From Nageia nagi (Eukaryota; Pinophyta): a stretch of 64,000 nt of DNA. The notes beneath the pieces are model-generated. The model was not told where the DNA came from. It did no database searches and saw only the letters and a list, made by a program, of their open reading frames with translations. The position numbers were made by a program, and so were the translations under genes. Shown piece by piece: positions 23,292 to 33,440 of this stretch (its first letter is position 1; every line of letters starts with the position of its first letter). The stretch spans positions 169,632,001-169,696,000 of the forward strand of contig JBITNC010000001.1 of the NCBI GenBank assembly GCA_050084985.1, in the 5' to 3' direction.

Positions 23292-23464
23292 CTACTATGT
23301 TCCTTTTATTTTATGCTTGTTGAGAGTCCTTATCTTCTTTGAACATGCCCTACCATCCATGCCACTATTCTAACACAAGTTCTTACATCATCCTCTCAAA
23401 GTACCCTCCACACACCTATTCACCTCGCACCATTATTCATTATATCAATCACCAATCAATTTAT
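23292..23464. repeat. 170-bp direct repeat, left copy
   Basis: Runs from CTACTATGTTCC to CCAATCAATTTAT and recurs at 23956-24130 with roughly a dozen differences. The two copies flank the solo LTR directly, so the LTR sits where one copy ends and the next begins. Confidence 0.85.
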
Positions 23465-23955
23465 AATGTATAATGCATTATTGTAAAGGTTTTGTAATAA
23501 TCTTCTATGTAAGTTCACTAATACTTAAGGGTATCATTTGATACCTTAAGTATTTAAGTGAATATGATAATGTAACTTGTCCTACGCTCCATGTCATGAG
23601 CATGCCCCTTGGGTAAAAGGATGTGCATGTCATGCTTTTGTACATTGGGTAAAAGGGTGATCCAAAGAGGGATTTTTGGCCTATAAATAGAAGGCTCCTT
23701 CTTTGGATCATACACCAATTTATGGAGTAAAGTTATGCTATAGGATAGTGTTTAGAAGATGAGGTTAGGAGAATTGTAAGAGATTCATGTTTGTGAATGA
23801 AGTGAGATCTAGTTTGTGGATGTACTCCTAGTTGGAGGAACCACTTTACATCTTGAGTTATCTTTGTGAGATTGTCATATTTGAGTTATTTAGATGTGAG
23901 TTTGAGCTTTTTTGAGATCTTGGTAGTTTAGGGTTGTTTATGTTATATTGCAATT
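23465..23955 (+). repeat. copia solo LTR
   Basis: About 490 bp collinear with the LTR at 4456-4959, in the opposite orientation, including the TATA box CCTATAAATAG (23680-23690) and the palindrome around 23523-23560. The terminal TGTTGG and the last four bases ending in CA are absent or altered: the sequence begins at the AATGTATAATGC part and ends in GCAATTCCT. There is no interior and no second LTR. It is flanked by 170-bp repeats rather than a 5-bp target duplication. Confidence 0.85.
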
Positions 23956-24130
23956 CCTACTATGTTCCTTCTATTTTACGCTTGTTGAGAGTCTATATCT
24001 TCTTTGAACATACCCTAACATCCATGCCACTATTCTAACATAAGTTCTTACATCATCCTCTCAAAGTGTCCTCCAAACACCTATTCACCTCCCACCATTA
24101 TTCATTATATCGATCACCAATCAATTTATT
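23956..24130. repeat. 170-bp direct repeat, right copy
   Basis: Second copy of 23292-23464, joined to the LTR at the shared short stretch CCTACTATG. The sequence after it (TAATCCTCC) is presumably the original continuation of the interior. Confidence 0.85.
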
Positions 24131-25079
24131 AATCCTCCAAATGAGCCACAACAACTTCAAGGTTAATCACATAAGCATGTCATTTCATCAATTTATTTCC
24201 ATAGTCTTCACATTTTACCAACATCCCCCATCCATAGTTTTTATCTATTTCTTATTCATAACTTCCATATTTTTTCATCCATAAGTTACCTCTCATACAT
24301 TTTTGTTTTCTAAATTGCACCAACTAAAAAAACTAATTTAATGAGATTGAATGTTTCCTTTACATCTCATTGATCTAAAATAAAAAAGGAGGAGCTGCAA
24401 ATGAAAAATTGATAATGAGAGGTGGTCTTTATAGTCATAGTGATCATATAGTGATACAAAAGTATTATTTCTAGAAGAGATCCTATCAAATGAAGAATCT
24501 TCCAATACACAAACCATGTCATGAGAGAAGATTTTTATAGTGATAATGATCACATTGTGATATGGAAGCATTACTGCTACAAAAGACCCTATCAAAATGA
24601 TAGAAATTGAGGTTTATTTCCAAGAAGGATTTTGATAAAATAAAAGTGATTCAAAGCCTATTATAATGCAAAATATTTCTTATCATAAGATCATGTGTAG
24701 AAGTAGAAATAGATTTTGAAGTTTTAGCTTTTCATTGTCATAAAAAAAGTGTTATGAAGCCATTTTATAGGACTTGCATCTTGAACCATGCATTCAAATG
24801 CCACAAAATTTAAACTGTGTTTTCTCCATGATATTTATTACCTATGGTTTATATTTAAGCATATAATTCATTTATAGTTGCTTCCAATTCATTCGCCAAG
24901 TTAGCTTCCAACATATTTTTTTTGTTTAATTCCCAATTGTTAAAAGTGAGAAATTGTCATTTTTTATTGCTTATAAATTTTTGAATATATTCTCACATAC
25001 CTTAAAATTTATAACATATGTTCATGGTAATATAATGCACAAATGGTTTAAATTTTAGCTCATAAATCTTGATTATTTA

Positions 25080-25390
25080 TTCTTTCCAAGCTCTCCAAGG
25101 TAGTCTTCGATGAAGGATTATACATATTGGTAATGAGGCCATTTTTTGTATGGAGGCTACACAAAAGTACATCAACATAGTTTAGATAGTGTAAATTGGT
25201 TCTTTATAAAATGTTATGGTTATAAAAGAATTGATAACTTGAATATGAAAGATAAAGGCATAAGATGCACATGAATTATTTGATAAAGATGAATAAAGAT
25301 ATATAATACGAGTCAAAAAATGATGTTATTTGATTATGAAATGGCTTCAAGCAAGATGTCTATAAACCATGGAAGAGAACACAAGGTATT
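25080..25390 (+). pseudogene. PPR-like trace
   Basis: Scrambled pieces in the order expected for a PPR gene: an AAATGTTATGGTTAT block (25197), then CACATGAATTATTTGATAAAGATG (the ELFDKM-like block) and a segment like the one before KDAL. Stops occur every few codons. It is similar to the PPR copies at 16.3 and 18.7 kb, and it lies inside the nested LTR element. Confidence 0.4.
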
Positions 25391-26476
25391 TGATGGCCAT
25401 TGATACATCTAGTGATATTTTAGTCACTATAATGTAAAAAAAATGATACAGTCATCAGTGATAATGTTGACATTGGCTCATACCCAATGAATGATGCATG
25501 CCATTGTGTATCCAATATGTAAATTTCATTGTACATATTGCCATGCAAGATTATTCATAGTGGAAGAAATTCCTAATGAACCATGTAGTGACTCAAGATT
25601 TAAATCCTTTATAAGCACAAATGCCAATATATAATAGCAATCATACCAAAGTTGGTATAAAGTAATTACATCTTTACTGATGAAAAGGAAAGAGATTACA
25701 TAAGTAATCTAGATTGAGAATCAAGTATTCAAAATATTGAACTCAATCAATTTTTTTACCTAGATGTATGATGCAAGAGCATCCTAGGTGAATTTGAAAT
25801 CTTCCATCAACCAAAAAGGAATAAAGCTTGCCATATTGATGTTGAGTTGGATTGGATTCCACAAAATGAGATTGAAGGAATTCAAGTGTTGGTTGTCTTC
25901 ATCCATTACTTGTGAATAACTCTCACAAGGTAATCAAGGCATCCTTTAATATTCTTTCTTTTTCCTATATTTTTTAGTTTAACCACTTCCACTTGCATGA
26001 TATTTAATAATTTTACCATTGTTGTTCTCACATTCCATAATCTCCATTCTCTTTTCCATAATCCTTATACTATTCCAAATCCTCCATTTTAAATATAATA
26101 TTCATATATCTACTAGCCACCATTTCCTTATTATAGCTCCCTTAACTATTGATATTTTCCTCCTTTTATACTCTTTCAATGTGTGTGAGGATGCCCATAT
26201 TTTTGAGTTGGGGGAAATACAATGGTTTGTTCTACCATCCTCCTTTGATGTATGAGATGCACATATGGTTGAGTTGGGGGAGATATGTAAGCTTTCTTCA
26301 TGAATTTAAATAAAATACATATATAATTAAGTGGAAAAAAGCATGATATATTGATGTCACTCATTTAACCATAATAGATATATCAAATGTTAAAAAAAAA
26401 GGAAAGGTGAATGAATCACTTGATGCATGTAAGAAATTTTGTAAATGCTTGTATGATGATATATAAGATCTTTTAA

Positions 26477-26485
26477 TTAGGGGGG
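26477..26485 (+). promoter_or_regulatory. polypurine tract of the nested element
   Basis: TTAGGGGGG immediately precedes the 3' LTR start TGATGATTCC. This is the expected plus-strand primer position and supports plus orientation. Confidence 0.7.
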
Positions 26486-28377
26486 TGATGATTCCATGAA
26501 ATTTCCATTTTTACACCCATTTGCATTCATTTTACTTCACCATTTCATATTTTATTCATATTTCTATGGCAAATTTAGTATTTATTATGTATAGTTGGAA
26601 AGTTGATTAATAGATGAATATTGTGGAAAAGATAAGAAATTAGAACTTAATCTTGATGTATTTGATGGATATTATGTTCTTTAATGTTTCTAATAAAGAT
26701 AAGAGGTTGTAGATAGATTCTTGCAACTACTTGTAGTTGCTTGCAACCACTTGCAATTGTTTGCAGTTGCTTGCAACTACTTGCTATCATTTGTAGTTGC
26801 CTGTAACCACTTGCAATTGTTTGCAACCACACAAAGAAAATCAATTGAAGGCCCTTTCTTGTAGCTACTTGTAACCACATAAATCACATGAATACATTTA
26901 CTTGAAATTTCCTGCCACATACAAATATACCTAATAAGTTAGTCATCCATGCTCAATCAAGTGCTTGTAACTACCTGTAATGTGTAAAGCTTCCCAACCA
27001 ATCAGTTATCCATACTTAGTAAATAGCTTGCAACTACCTACAACATGCAATATGCTCAACCAATAAACCAAATACTTGCAACTGCCTAAAGTTTTTTAGT
27101 TAAAGGTTCTTACTTATAGTGGCTTGTAACCACATGAATACCTTTGCTTGTAGTTGCTTGCAAATACAAAGTCATCCAATTGAAGATCATGGCCTATAGT
27201 GGTCTGCACATTGCACATAATTAATCACTATAATATCATTGCATAAAGTGGTTTGCACATTGAACATATTTAGTCACTCAATCTACTCAGCTAGATGCTC
27301 ACAACTAGTAGCCTACCTAACAAAGTGCAGAATTGATTAAGTGTTCATAAATTAGAGAAAAATGATAAACTATGTCTTTATTAATGATATAAGAAGGGGT
27401 TATACGTATCATAATTGTGCAAATAGTACACCATTAGAAAGGTTTACAAGCTTTATTTCTAATTGTATAATAAGAACAAGAAATTAAAGTATAAAGAAAG
27501 TTATAACCCTCGAAATTTTATAGCTTTTACCAATTGTCTATAGTTTGAAAATTATTTTTCTGTGTTGACAGTATTACAAAAAGTGATAAAACACATTCTT
27601 GTAGAGATGATATGAGATACTTATTTTCATCAAATATAGGTGTATGATATACCATTGGAAAGGTGGTCAAACAAGCTTTCCAACTATATATCAAGTGATG
27701 CAAATGGATTTATATAGAAAAAGTTATAATGGATACAAAATGGTAATTAGTGAAGATGTGACCATAATGTGATATACAAAAAAATAATTGCATAAGTGGC
27801 CAATTTTGATTTTCATCAGGAATGGAAAAACTAACAGTTTAAAAATAAGTATTATGAATGTTTAGAGGCATCTCAAATTATTCCACATCAAAACAAATTA
27901 GTTGCAAGCATTAGAATCAAATTAAATGTACTGTTAGCATAAAGTTGATTTAGTTATTTTGAATAAAGATAAAGTTATTTTGTAAAGATTCATTCCCATA
28001 GCTATATAAGCATTGTATGCTTGAGGAGAAGATTATTATGTAATGTTGGGGAGAAAATAAGTGAAGGTTGCATCATATTTGTAAGTTTATATTTCAATTT
28101 ATGGAGTTTCTAATATAAGTTAAACTAAGTAGAGTAGGATAGGAGAAATCAATCTACTCCTACTTGTGTGGTATGATTTACTTTCTTGCAATTTTAATGT
28201 TATCTAGAATAGAATTTTCTTTCTACAACTTTATTGGTTTCTAGATTAGAGTATTTTTTCTTGCAAATGTAAAGTAAGACTAGTTTCTCAGGGCATTTGC
28301 ATATACAATGCATAATACCTTGTAAAATATCTAGATCCTTGGTTGATAAATTAAAATTAAAAATCAAAATGTAATCA
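26486..28377 (+). repeat. 3' LTR of the nested element
   Basis: About 1.89 kb, collinear with 20765-22143 at both ends. It carries an extra block (about 26700-27440) that begins with a 10-bp minisatellite and has no counterpart in the other LTR. Confidence 0.85.
26721..26830. repeat. 10-bp minisatellite, unit TTGCAACYAC / TTGTAGTTGC
   Basis: Eleven consecutive 10-bp units, for example TTGCAACTAC, TTGTAGTTGC, TTGCAACCAC, TTGCAATTGT, TTGCAGTTGC. Adjacent units can be near reverse complements, so GCAACTACTTGTAGTTGC forms a perfect palindrome. Looser units go on to about 27130. It lies in one LTR only. Confidence 0.9.
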
Positions 28378-29560
28378 AAGATGCTAGTTTACAAGTTACT
28401 ATGCAATGCAAGTTAGCTTTTGCTATTAGTAATAATTTCATTAATGAGGTGATTTGTGGTGTTATGTTTGGACACACATATTTCTAGGAAAGATATGCCA
28501 TTTATTTTAGGATATTAAACTATTATAAGATTATGAATAATGGTAAGACCTATGATATTAATTCCTATAGGAGTCAAAAGCATATGTAGTTAGTTACAAT
28601 GAGCCAAGTGAAGAGATTGATCAATGCTAGCAAGAAGTTTTTCATGTAATTCATTAGACCAAGTGGTAAGTATTCTATTGGAAAAGTGTTAGTGCTAGAT
28701 TTACATTATTTATTAACACTAATGCTATCCTCAGTACCCACACTGAGTCCCTAATGGTTGTAGATACAAAATGTGTTGCATGATTTCTCTGAGTTATTTG
28801 TTGAAGCTAGAGGACTACCTCCCAAAAGAAGTATTGAACATGAGATTTAGTCATGATCTAATTCTCCAATTCCTAACATTGGCTTTTATTGGTAGTCCAT
28901 TGTAGAGTGTGAGGAGATTAAGTAGCAAATTTGGAAGCTTCTTGATTAGGGAGTGATCAAACCTAACACTTCTTCATGTGGTTACCTTGTGGTTATAATA
29001 CCGAAGAGTGGAGAATTTATTTTGATTATAGGGCATTGAAAAAAATAATGATCAAGAATTGTTATCCATTACCTCACATTAATGATATTATGGATCAGTT
29101 GTAGGGAGAAATAACATTTTTCAAGTTGGGTCTCAAGAGTGGTTACCATTAAGTAAGAATCAAGAAAGAGGATTTTTGGAATAATGCTTTTAGGATAAGA
29201 TAAGGCTTATTTGAGTGGGTCGTGTTACCTTTTTTCCTTGCAAATAATTGGCTACCTTCATGAGTGTAATGAATGAAGTTCTTAGACCTTTCATTGTTTT
29301 TTTTATTATGTATTTAGATAATATTCTTATCTATATTAACTCTTGGGATGAGCACCTTGTGCATCTTAGAAAAGTGTTGTAAACTCATAAGGATGAACAT
29401 TTATTTTTGAAGTTTAGTAAATATGAGATTGGCAAGTGTATTTTGGTTTACTTGGGGCATGTTGTAGGTGAGGGAAAAATGAATATTGATCTTGACAAGG
29501 TGAGAGACATTGGTGAATGGCCTATACCTAGTAATGTGATAGACCAGAAATTTCTTATGG
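28378..29560 (+). pseudogene. Ty3 protease-RT linker and reverse transcriptase
   Basis: The frame continues the host element after the insertion: DASLQVTMQCKLAFAIS, then PIPNIGFYW and an ECEEIK block, LLD-GVIKPNTSSCGYLVVI, then the palm and thumb. The catalytic box at 29311-29322 reads YLDN where RT has YLDD, so the second metal-binding Asp is Asn. Stops (such as those after CIDYRAL-like and LDQL-like positions) and frame changes break the domain repeatedly. YLGHVVGEG (about 29454-29475) marks the thumb. RT would copy element RNA into DNA; this one is dead. Confidence 0.85.
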
Positions 29561-30394
29561 GCTATTTAATACCTTAAGAAAATTCATTTACAATTTTTCT
29601 AGTATTGCTTCTCCATTGCATGATGTGACTAGTAAGAAGTTAGTTTTTCAATGAGGTAAGAAGAAATAATCATAATTTGATTCTCTAAAGGAGAAGATTA
29701 TGAATACACCTATATTGGCACTTTCTAATTTCCTACAACCATTTGATATTGAGCCTGATAGAAATGATTATACCATGGGGTAATTTTTGATGCAAGGAAG
29801 AAAACCTATATGTTATCATTTTGACAAGTTTAGTGGAATTGTGATAAATTACCCTACCTACAATAAGAAGTTATTTTCTTTGGTTTAGGATGTGAAGAAG
29901 TGGAAGCATCACTTGGTGGGAAAGGAGACAATAATCCATATGGGCCATCTATCTTTGTAATACTTACAAACTCAAAGTAAGTTACAATAGACTAGGCATA
30001 TTCGTTGGGTGGATTTTTTTACAAAAATTTCATCTAATAATAAAGTATAAGAAGGGTTGTACCAATAAAATTTCTAACATGTTATCAAGAAGTCTAGTAC
30101 CAGCACTTTTAGAAGTACCCATGCTAGCATTGGAAAATTAGAATGTATCAAGTTTAAGTACTATGATATCTTTTACTCCATTTATTTAGGATGCATAGAA
30201 TGAGGGATATTTGTTAGATTCATAGTTTAAGAATGTTTACTTGAAGTTTAATCAATCTTCTATTCATATATTTGATGAGAATATTGATTATCATATAAAG
30301 GATGGACTTATTTATAAGTTGAATGCTTTGTGTGTTCCTAAAGGAGAAAGATTTTAGTTGATCAAGGAGGCTCATTCATCTTGTATTTTTAGTC
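29321..30394 (+). repeat. 1074-bp tandem duplication in pol, first copy
   Basis: Begins right at the YLDN box (ATATTCTTATCT) and covers the RT thumb, the connection, RNase H and the integrase N-terminus, ending at TTTTTAGTCA. The next copy starts at once with ATATTCTTGTCT. The period measured at GGGATGAGC is 1074 bp (358 codons). Both copies share a TAA in the thumb (AAAGTG-TGTAAA), so at least one disabling stop came before the duplication. Confidence 0.85.
29690..30010 (+). pseudogene. RNase H domain, first copy
   Basis: Shows PILALSNFLQPFDIE, DYTMG, then CYHFDKFSGIVINYPTYNKK and HHLVGKETIIHMGH. This is the Ty3 RNase H pattern, in which DASDYAMG-like and TDH-like segments hold catalytic Asp residues. 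Here the first segment reads DRNDYTMG and the last has MGH in place of TDH, so at least one acidic residue is lost. It is part of the duplicated 1074-bp block. Confidence 0.75.
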
Positions 30395-31468
30395 ATATTC
30401 TTGTCTATAGTAACTCTTGGGATGAGCACCTTGTGCATCTTAGAAAAGTGATGTAAAATCTTAAGGATGAAAACTTATTTTTGAAGTTTAGCAAATGTGA
30501 GTTTGGCAAGTGTATTTTGGTGTACTTAGGGCATGTTGTAGGTGAGGGATAACTAAATATTGATAATGAGAAGGTGAGACTCATTATAGAGTGGACTAGA
30601 CCTAGTAGTGTAACTAAGACCATAAGTTTCTTAGGGGTTACCTTTGAAAATTCATTTATGATTTTTCTAGTATTACTTCTCCATTGCATGATGTGACTGG
30701 TAAGAAGTCAATTTTTTGGTGTAGTAATAAGAAAAAATCATAATTTGATTCTCTAAAGGAGATTACTATGAATCCACCTATATTGGTACTTCCTAATTTG
30801 CAACAACCATTTGAGATTGGTAATTATGCAAGTGATTATGCCATGGGGGCAGTTTTGATATGGCAAGGAAGGAGACCTATGTGTTATCATTATGAGAATT
30901 TTAGTGGATTTGTGATTAATTATCCTACCTATGATAAGGAGTTATTTTCTATAGTTCAAGTTGGCAAAATTGGAGGCATTACTTGGTGGGAAAGGAGATG
31001 ATAATTTGTATGAACCATTAACTTTTGCAATATTTACAAACTCAAAGTAAGTTACAACAAACTAGGCATATTCATTTGATGGGGTTTTTGCAAAAATTTC
31101 ATATCATAATCAAGTATAAGAAGGGTTGTACCATTAAAATTGCTAACATGTTATCTAAACCTTAAATGTCAGTGCTTTTGGAAGCACCCATGCTAGCGTT
31201 GGGAGACTAGAATGTATCAAGTTTAAGTACTATGATGTATTTTACTCCATTTTTTTAGGATGCATATAAAGAGGGATATTTATTAGATTCATACTTTAAG
31301 GATGTTTACGTGAAGTTGACTCAATCTTCTAGTTACATATTTGATGAGGAGATCGATTATTATATGAAGGATGGACTTCTTTATAATTTGAATGCTTTGT
31401 GTGTTCCTAATTAAAGGAGAAAGAGTTCAATTGGTCAAGGAGGATCATTCATCTTATATTTTTAGTCA
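30395..31468 (+). repeat. 1074-bp tandem duplication in pol, second copy
   Basis: Repeats 29321-30394 with about 11% differences over the first 220 bases compared by eye. It contains a better kept RNase H stretch (30768-31001) with NPPILVLPNLQQPFEIG, ASDYAMGAVL and CYHYENFSGFVINYPTYDKE. After it the integrase zinc-binding region continues normally (SHFGVDK), so the original order resumes from this copy. Confidence 0.85.
30768..31001 (+). pseudogene. RNase H domain, second copy, open stretch
   Basis: 78-codon open frame with the RNase H blocks listed for the duplication. ASDYAMG keeps the Asp of the family's DASDYAMG block, although the preceding residues read NY. The frame departs from the family after IVQV through a small deletion (a KKWKH-like segment becomes KIGGI). 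The ATG is internal to the polyprotein, so this is not a gene of its own. Confidence 0.75.
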
Positions 31469-32210
31469 TTTTGGTGTTGACAAGGTAGTGGTAAGTAATC
31501 AAAGATATGTGTATTGACCTATTTGCTATTTTAGCAAGTTATAAGCTATATTAGGGGTTGTGTGATGTATTGCACTAGTAAGCTTAGTAATTGTAAGTTA
31601 GGTTTGTATCAAACACTTCATGTTCCTAAAAAACCTTAAGAGAGTATATCCATGTACTTTATAGGAGTATTACCTATATACAAGTGAGGACATGATTAAT
31701 TATTTTTTATGGTGGATCATTTTGGTAAGATGTGTATTTTGATTCCATGTAAGAAGACTATTATTGGTCAAGATGATGTATGAAGACTATTATTGGTCAA
31801 GATGAAATGAATTTATTATTTTCTCATGTGTATGTTCATTTTGGTTTACCTAATTCTATTTTTTCAAATAGGAATAGTATATTTTTGGGAATGTTTTGGA
31901 CTTCTTTGTGGGAAAGGATTGATAATATGCTAAAAAGGAGTACTTTTCACCCTCAAATTGATGGACAAACTAAGGTGATAAATAGGATATTAGTTCAATT
32001 TCTTATAGGGTATTGTGACAAGAATAATAAAACTTGGGATGATCATCTTGTTTGTATCTAACATGTGAAGCATGTTTTGGGTACCTTCCACCATCACCAT
32101 TTGATTGTGTTTTTGGGAAGCATAAGAATCCCAAAGAAACCAATATTAAGGAGGAAGAGAAAACTAAAAGATTCCTTGAGAGGATCAGGATTGTCCACTT
32201 AAAGGTTCAT
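31430..32210 (+). pseudogene. Ty3 integrase
   Basis: Integrase follows RNase H. The zinc-binding region is near 31450-31600, with CVMYC where CX2C is usual. All three acidic catalytic positions are changed: SMYF at 31649-31660 for a first Asp, FSNRNSIF (31863-31885) for the second, with Asn in place of Asp, and DGQTKVINR (31957-31985), with Lys in place of the Glu. A 28-bp duplication (AAGACTATTATTGGTCAAGA at about 31754 and 31785) splits the frame. An open stretch of 93 codons at 31780-32061 includes VHFGLPNS and STFHPQIDGQ. The enzyme would insert element DNA; this copy could not. Confidence 0.85.
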
Positions 32211-32329
32211 TATTAACAACTTAAGGCTAGCCAAAGTAAGTATAATTTGAGACATGATAAGAATAGGATTGATCATAAATTCAAATTTTATGATCAAGTT
32301 TGGCTTCATCTCAATAAGGACAGGTTATA

Positions 32330-32695
32330 AGGACCTATAAAAAGTTGAAAACCATCAGATATGGACCATTTGAGATACTTGAGAAAGTAAGTGAGAATGC
32401 CTTCACATTGAATTTTCCACCTTATATGCATATTTATTCAGTTGTTAATGTTGATAACTTGAAGTTAGTTGAGCCATTTATGATGACTAATGTTGGGGTA
32501 GAAGTTGGGCAAGTCTTACCATCTATTAATGACTTCGTACCAATCATAATGGATGAGTTGAAGGAAGATTCCATTTTGAAAAAGAAGGTTTGTACTATAA
32601 GGAGGGGTCAATAAGAGTTTTGGTTAGTTGGGTAGAAAGGAAAATTACCTATAAAATCTATGTGTTATGATAAGGTAAAGGTTCCTCTCAATAAG
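32330..32695 (+). pseudogene. integrase C-terminus with chromodomain-like tail
   Basis: Open frame with IRYGPFEILEKVSENAFTL, PPYMHIYSVVNVDNLKL and, past a stop at RRGQ, FWLVGWKGKLP. The GPFEIL and YSVVNV-NLK blocks are the integrase C-terminal pattern of plant Ty3 elements. The LVGWKG block is the core of a chromodomain, which in chromoviruses helps choose chromatin targets. The sequence ends abruptly near 32690 against PPR-derived DNA; no polypurine tract or 3' LTR is seen. Confidence 0.8.
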
Positions 32696-33440
32696 TGACT
32701 CTTAATTGTGCATCTTATATCAAGGTATCTTTTAACTTGAATATCAAAATACCTATAAAATCTAAGTTGGGCATGTGGATGTAACTAGATACTTGGTGGT
32801 TGTAAATTGAATATTATAGTTTTGGATGTTTTGATAGACATTTATGTAAAATATGGAAGAATGCACAAATCCTATGAATTATTTGATAAGATGCATGATG
32901 CAAACATAGTTTCATGGATTTAAATTATTAGAGGATATGTAATGCATGGCTATAAAAAGAATTCCCTTAAAATATTTGATATGATGAAGCACTTTGGAAT
33001 AAACCATAATAGCATAACCTTTATATATGTTCTACTTATATGCAAATATCCATATCTAATGGATGAAGGTTATAAATACTTAATAGTATGAGTTATTATT
33101 GCTCATGTAGGCTATCTCAAGGAAGCTTAAAAATTCATTGCTAAACTACCCATAAAATATGAATTGGGTATGTGTATATGTCTAGCTATTTGGTGCTTGT
33201 AAACTAAATGTTATGGTTTTGAATATCCTCATGTATGTAAAATATGTAAGAATTTAATAATTGGATGATATGAAATTCATGGCTATAGTAAGGATGCCCT
33301 TAAACTCTTTGATTTGATGAAGCACTTAGGAACCAACACTAATAGCATAAATTTTATATACGTTTTTGAATGCAATCATCTAGATTTAGTGGATAGGGGT
33401 TGTAAATACTTTAATAACATGTGTATACATGAAATATTTG
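32696..33440 (+). repeat. PPR-derived tandem units, second array
   Basis: Two units phased at 32810 and 33207 (period 397 bp), of the same kind as those at 15860-17128 and sharing the same unit junction: a GTCTAGCTA(T)TTGGTGCTTGTAAA-type end runs straight into AATGTTATGG. The first unit is preceded by the end of another, starting mid-unit at the edge of the chromovirus. Blocks KMHDANIVSW-like (32890-32920), GYVMHGYKK-like and MKHFG-like are readable between stops. All are degenerate. Confidence 0.75.

Larger units (their letters stand above)
24131..26485. other. interior of nested element, mostly unassigned
   Basis: No gag or pol motif. A PPR-like trace lies at 25080-25390. Two GTTGGGGGA runs (26209 and 26272) look like decayed purine tracts. 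The true one is TTAGGGGGG at 26478-26485, directly before the 3' LTR. Confidence 0.45.
20765..28377 (+). mobile_element. nested Ty3-type LTR element without recognisable pol
   Basis: Direct LTRs at 20765-22143 and 26486-28377, both starting TGATGA-TCCATGAAAT and ending in ATCA. A primer-site-like sequence follows the first LTR and a G-rich purine tract precedes the second, so the strand is plus. Flanking bases AATAT (20760-20764) and AAGAT (28378-28382) fit a 5-bp target duplication with one change. The protease-RT linker of the host element reads on across the junctions. The interior (22144-26485) shows no gag, RT or integrase, so this copy is non-autonomous or gutted. A copia solo LTR and a PPR trace lie inside. 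Confidence 0.85.
19353..32695 (+). mobile_element. Ty3/gypsy chromovirus-like element, interrupted by a second element
   Basis: Plus-strand coding order: gag with zinc knuckle (19460-20620), protease (to 20764), a gap caused by an insertion (20765-28377), protease-RT linker (28378-28830), RT, RNase H, integrase and a chromodomain-like tail (to about 32690). The amino-acid pattern continues across the insertion, so both halves are one element. RT before integrase is the Ty3 order, and the terminal LVGWKG block points to a chromovirus. No intact LTR pair was found. The pol region is further changed by a 1074-bp tandem duplication. All enzyme domains have lost key residues. Confidence 0.85.

Noticed and set aside
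26207-26284. GTTGGGGGA runs as polypurine tract of the nested element
   Set aside because: Neither is next to an LTR start; TTAGGGGGG at 26477-26485 directly precedes the 3' LTR.
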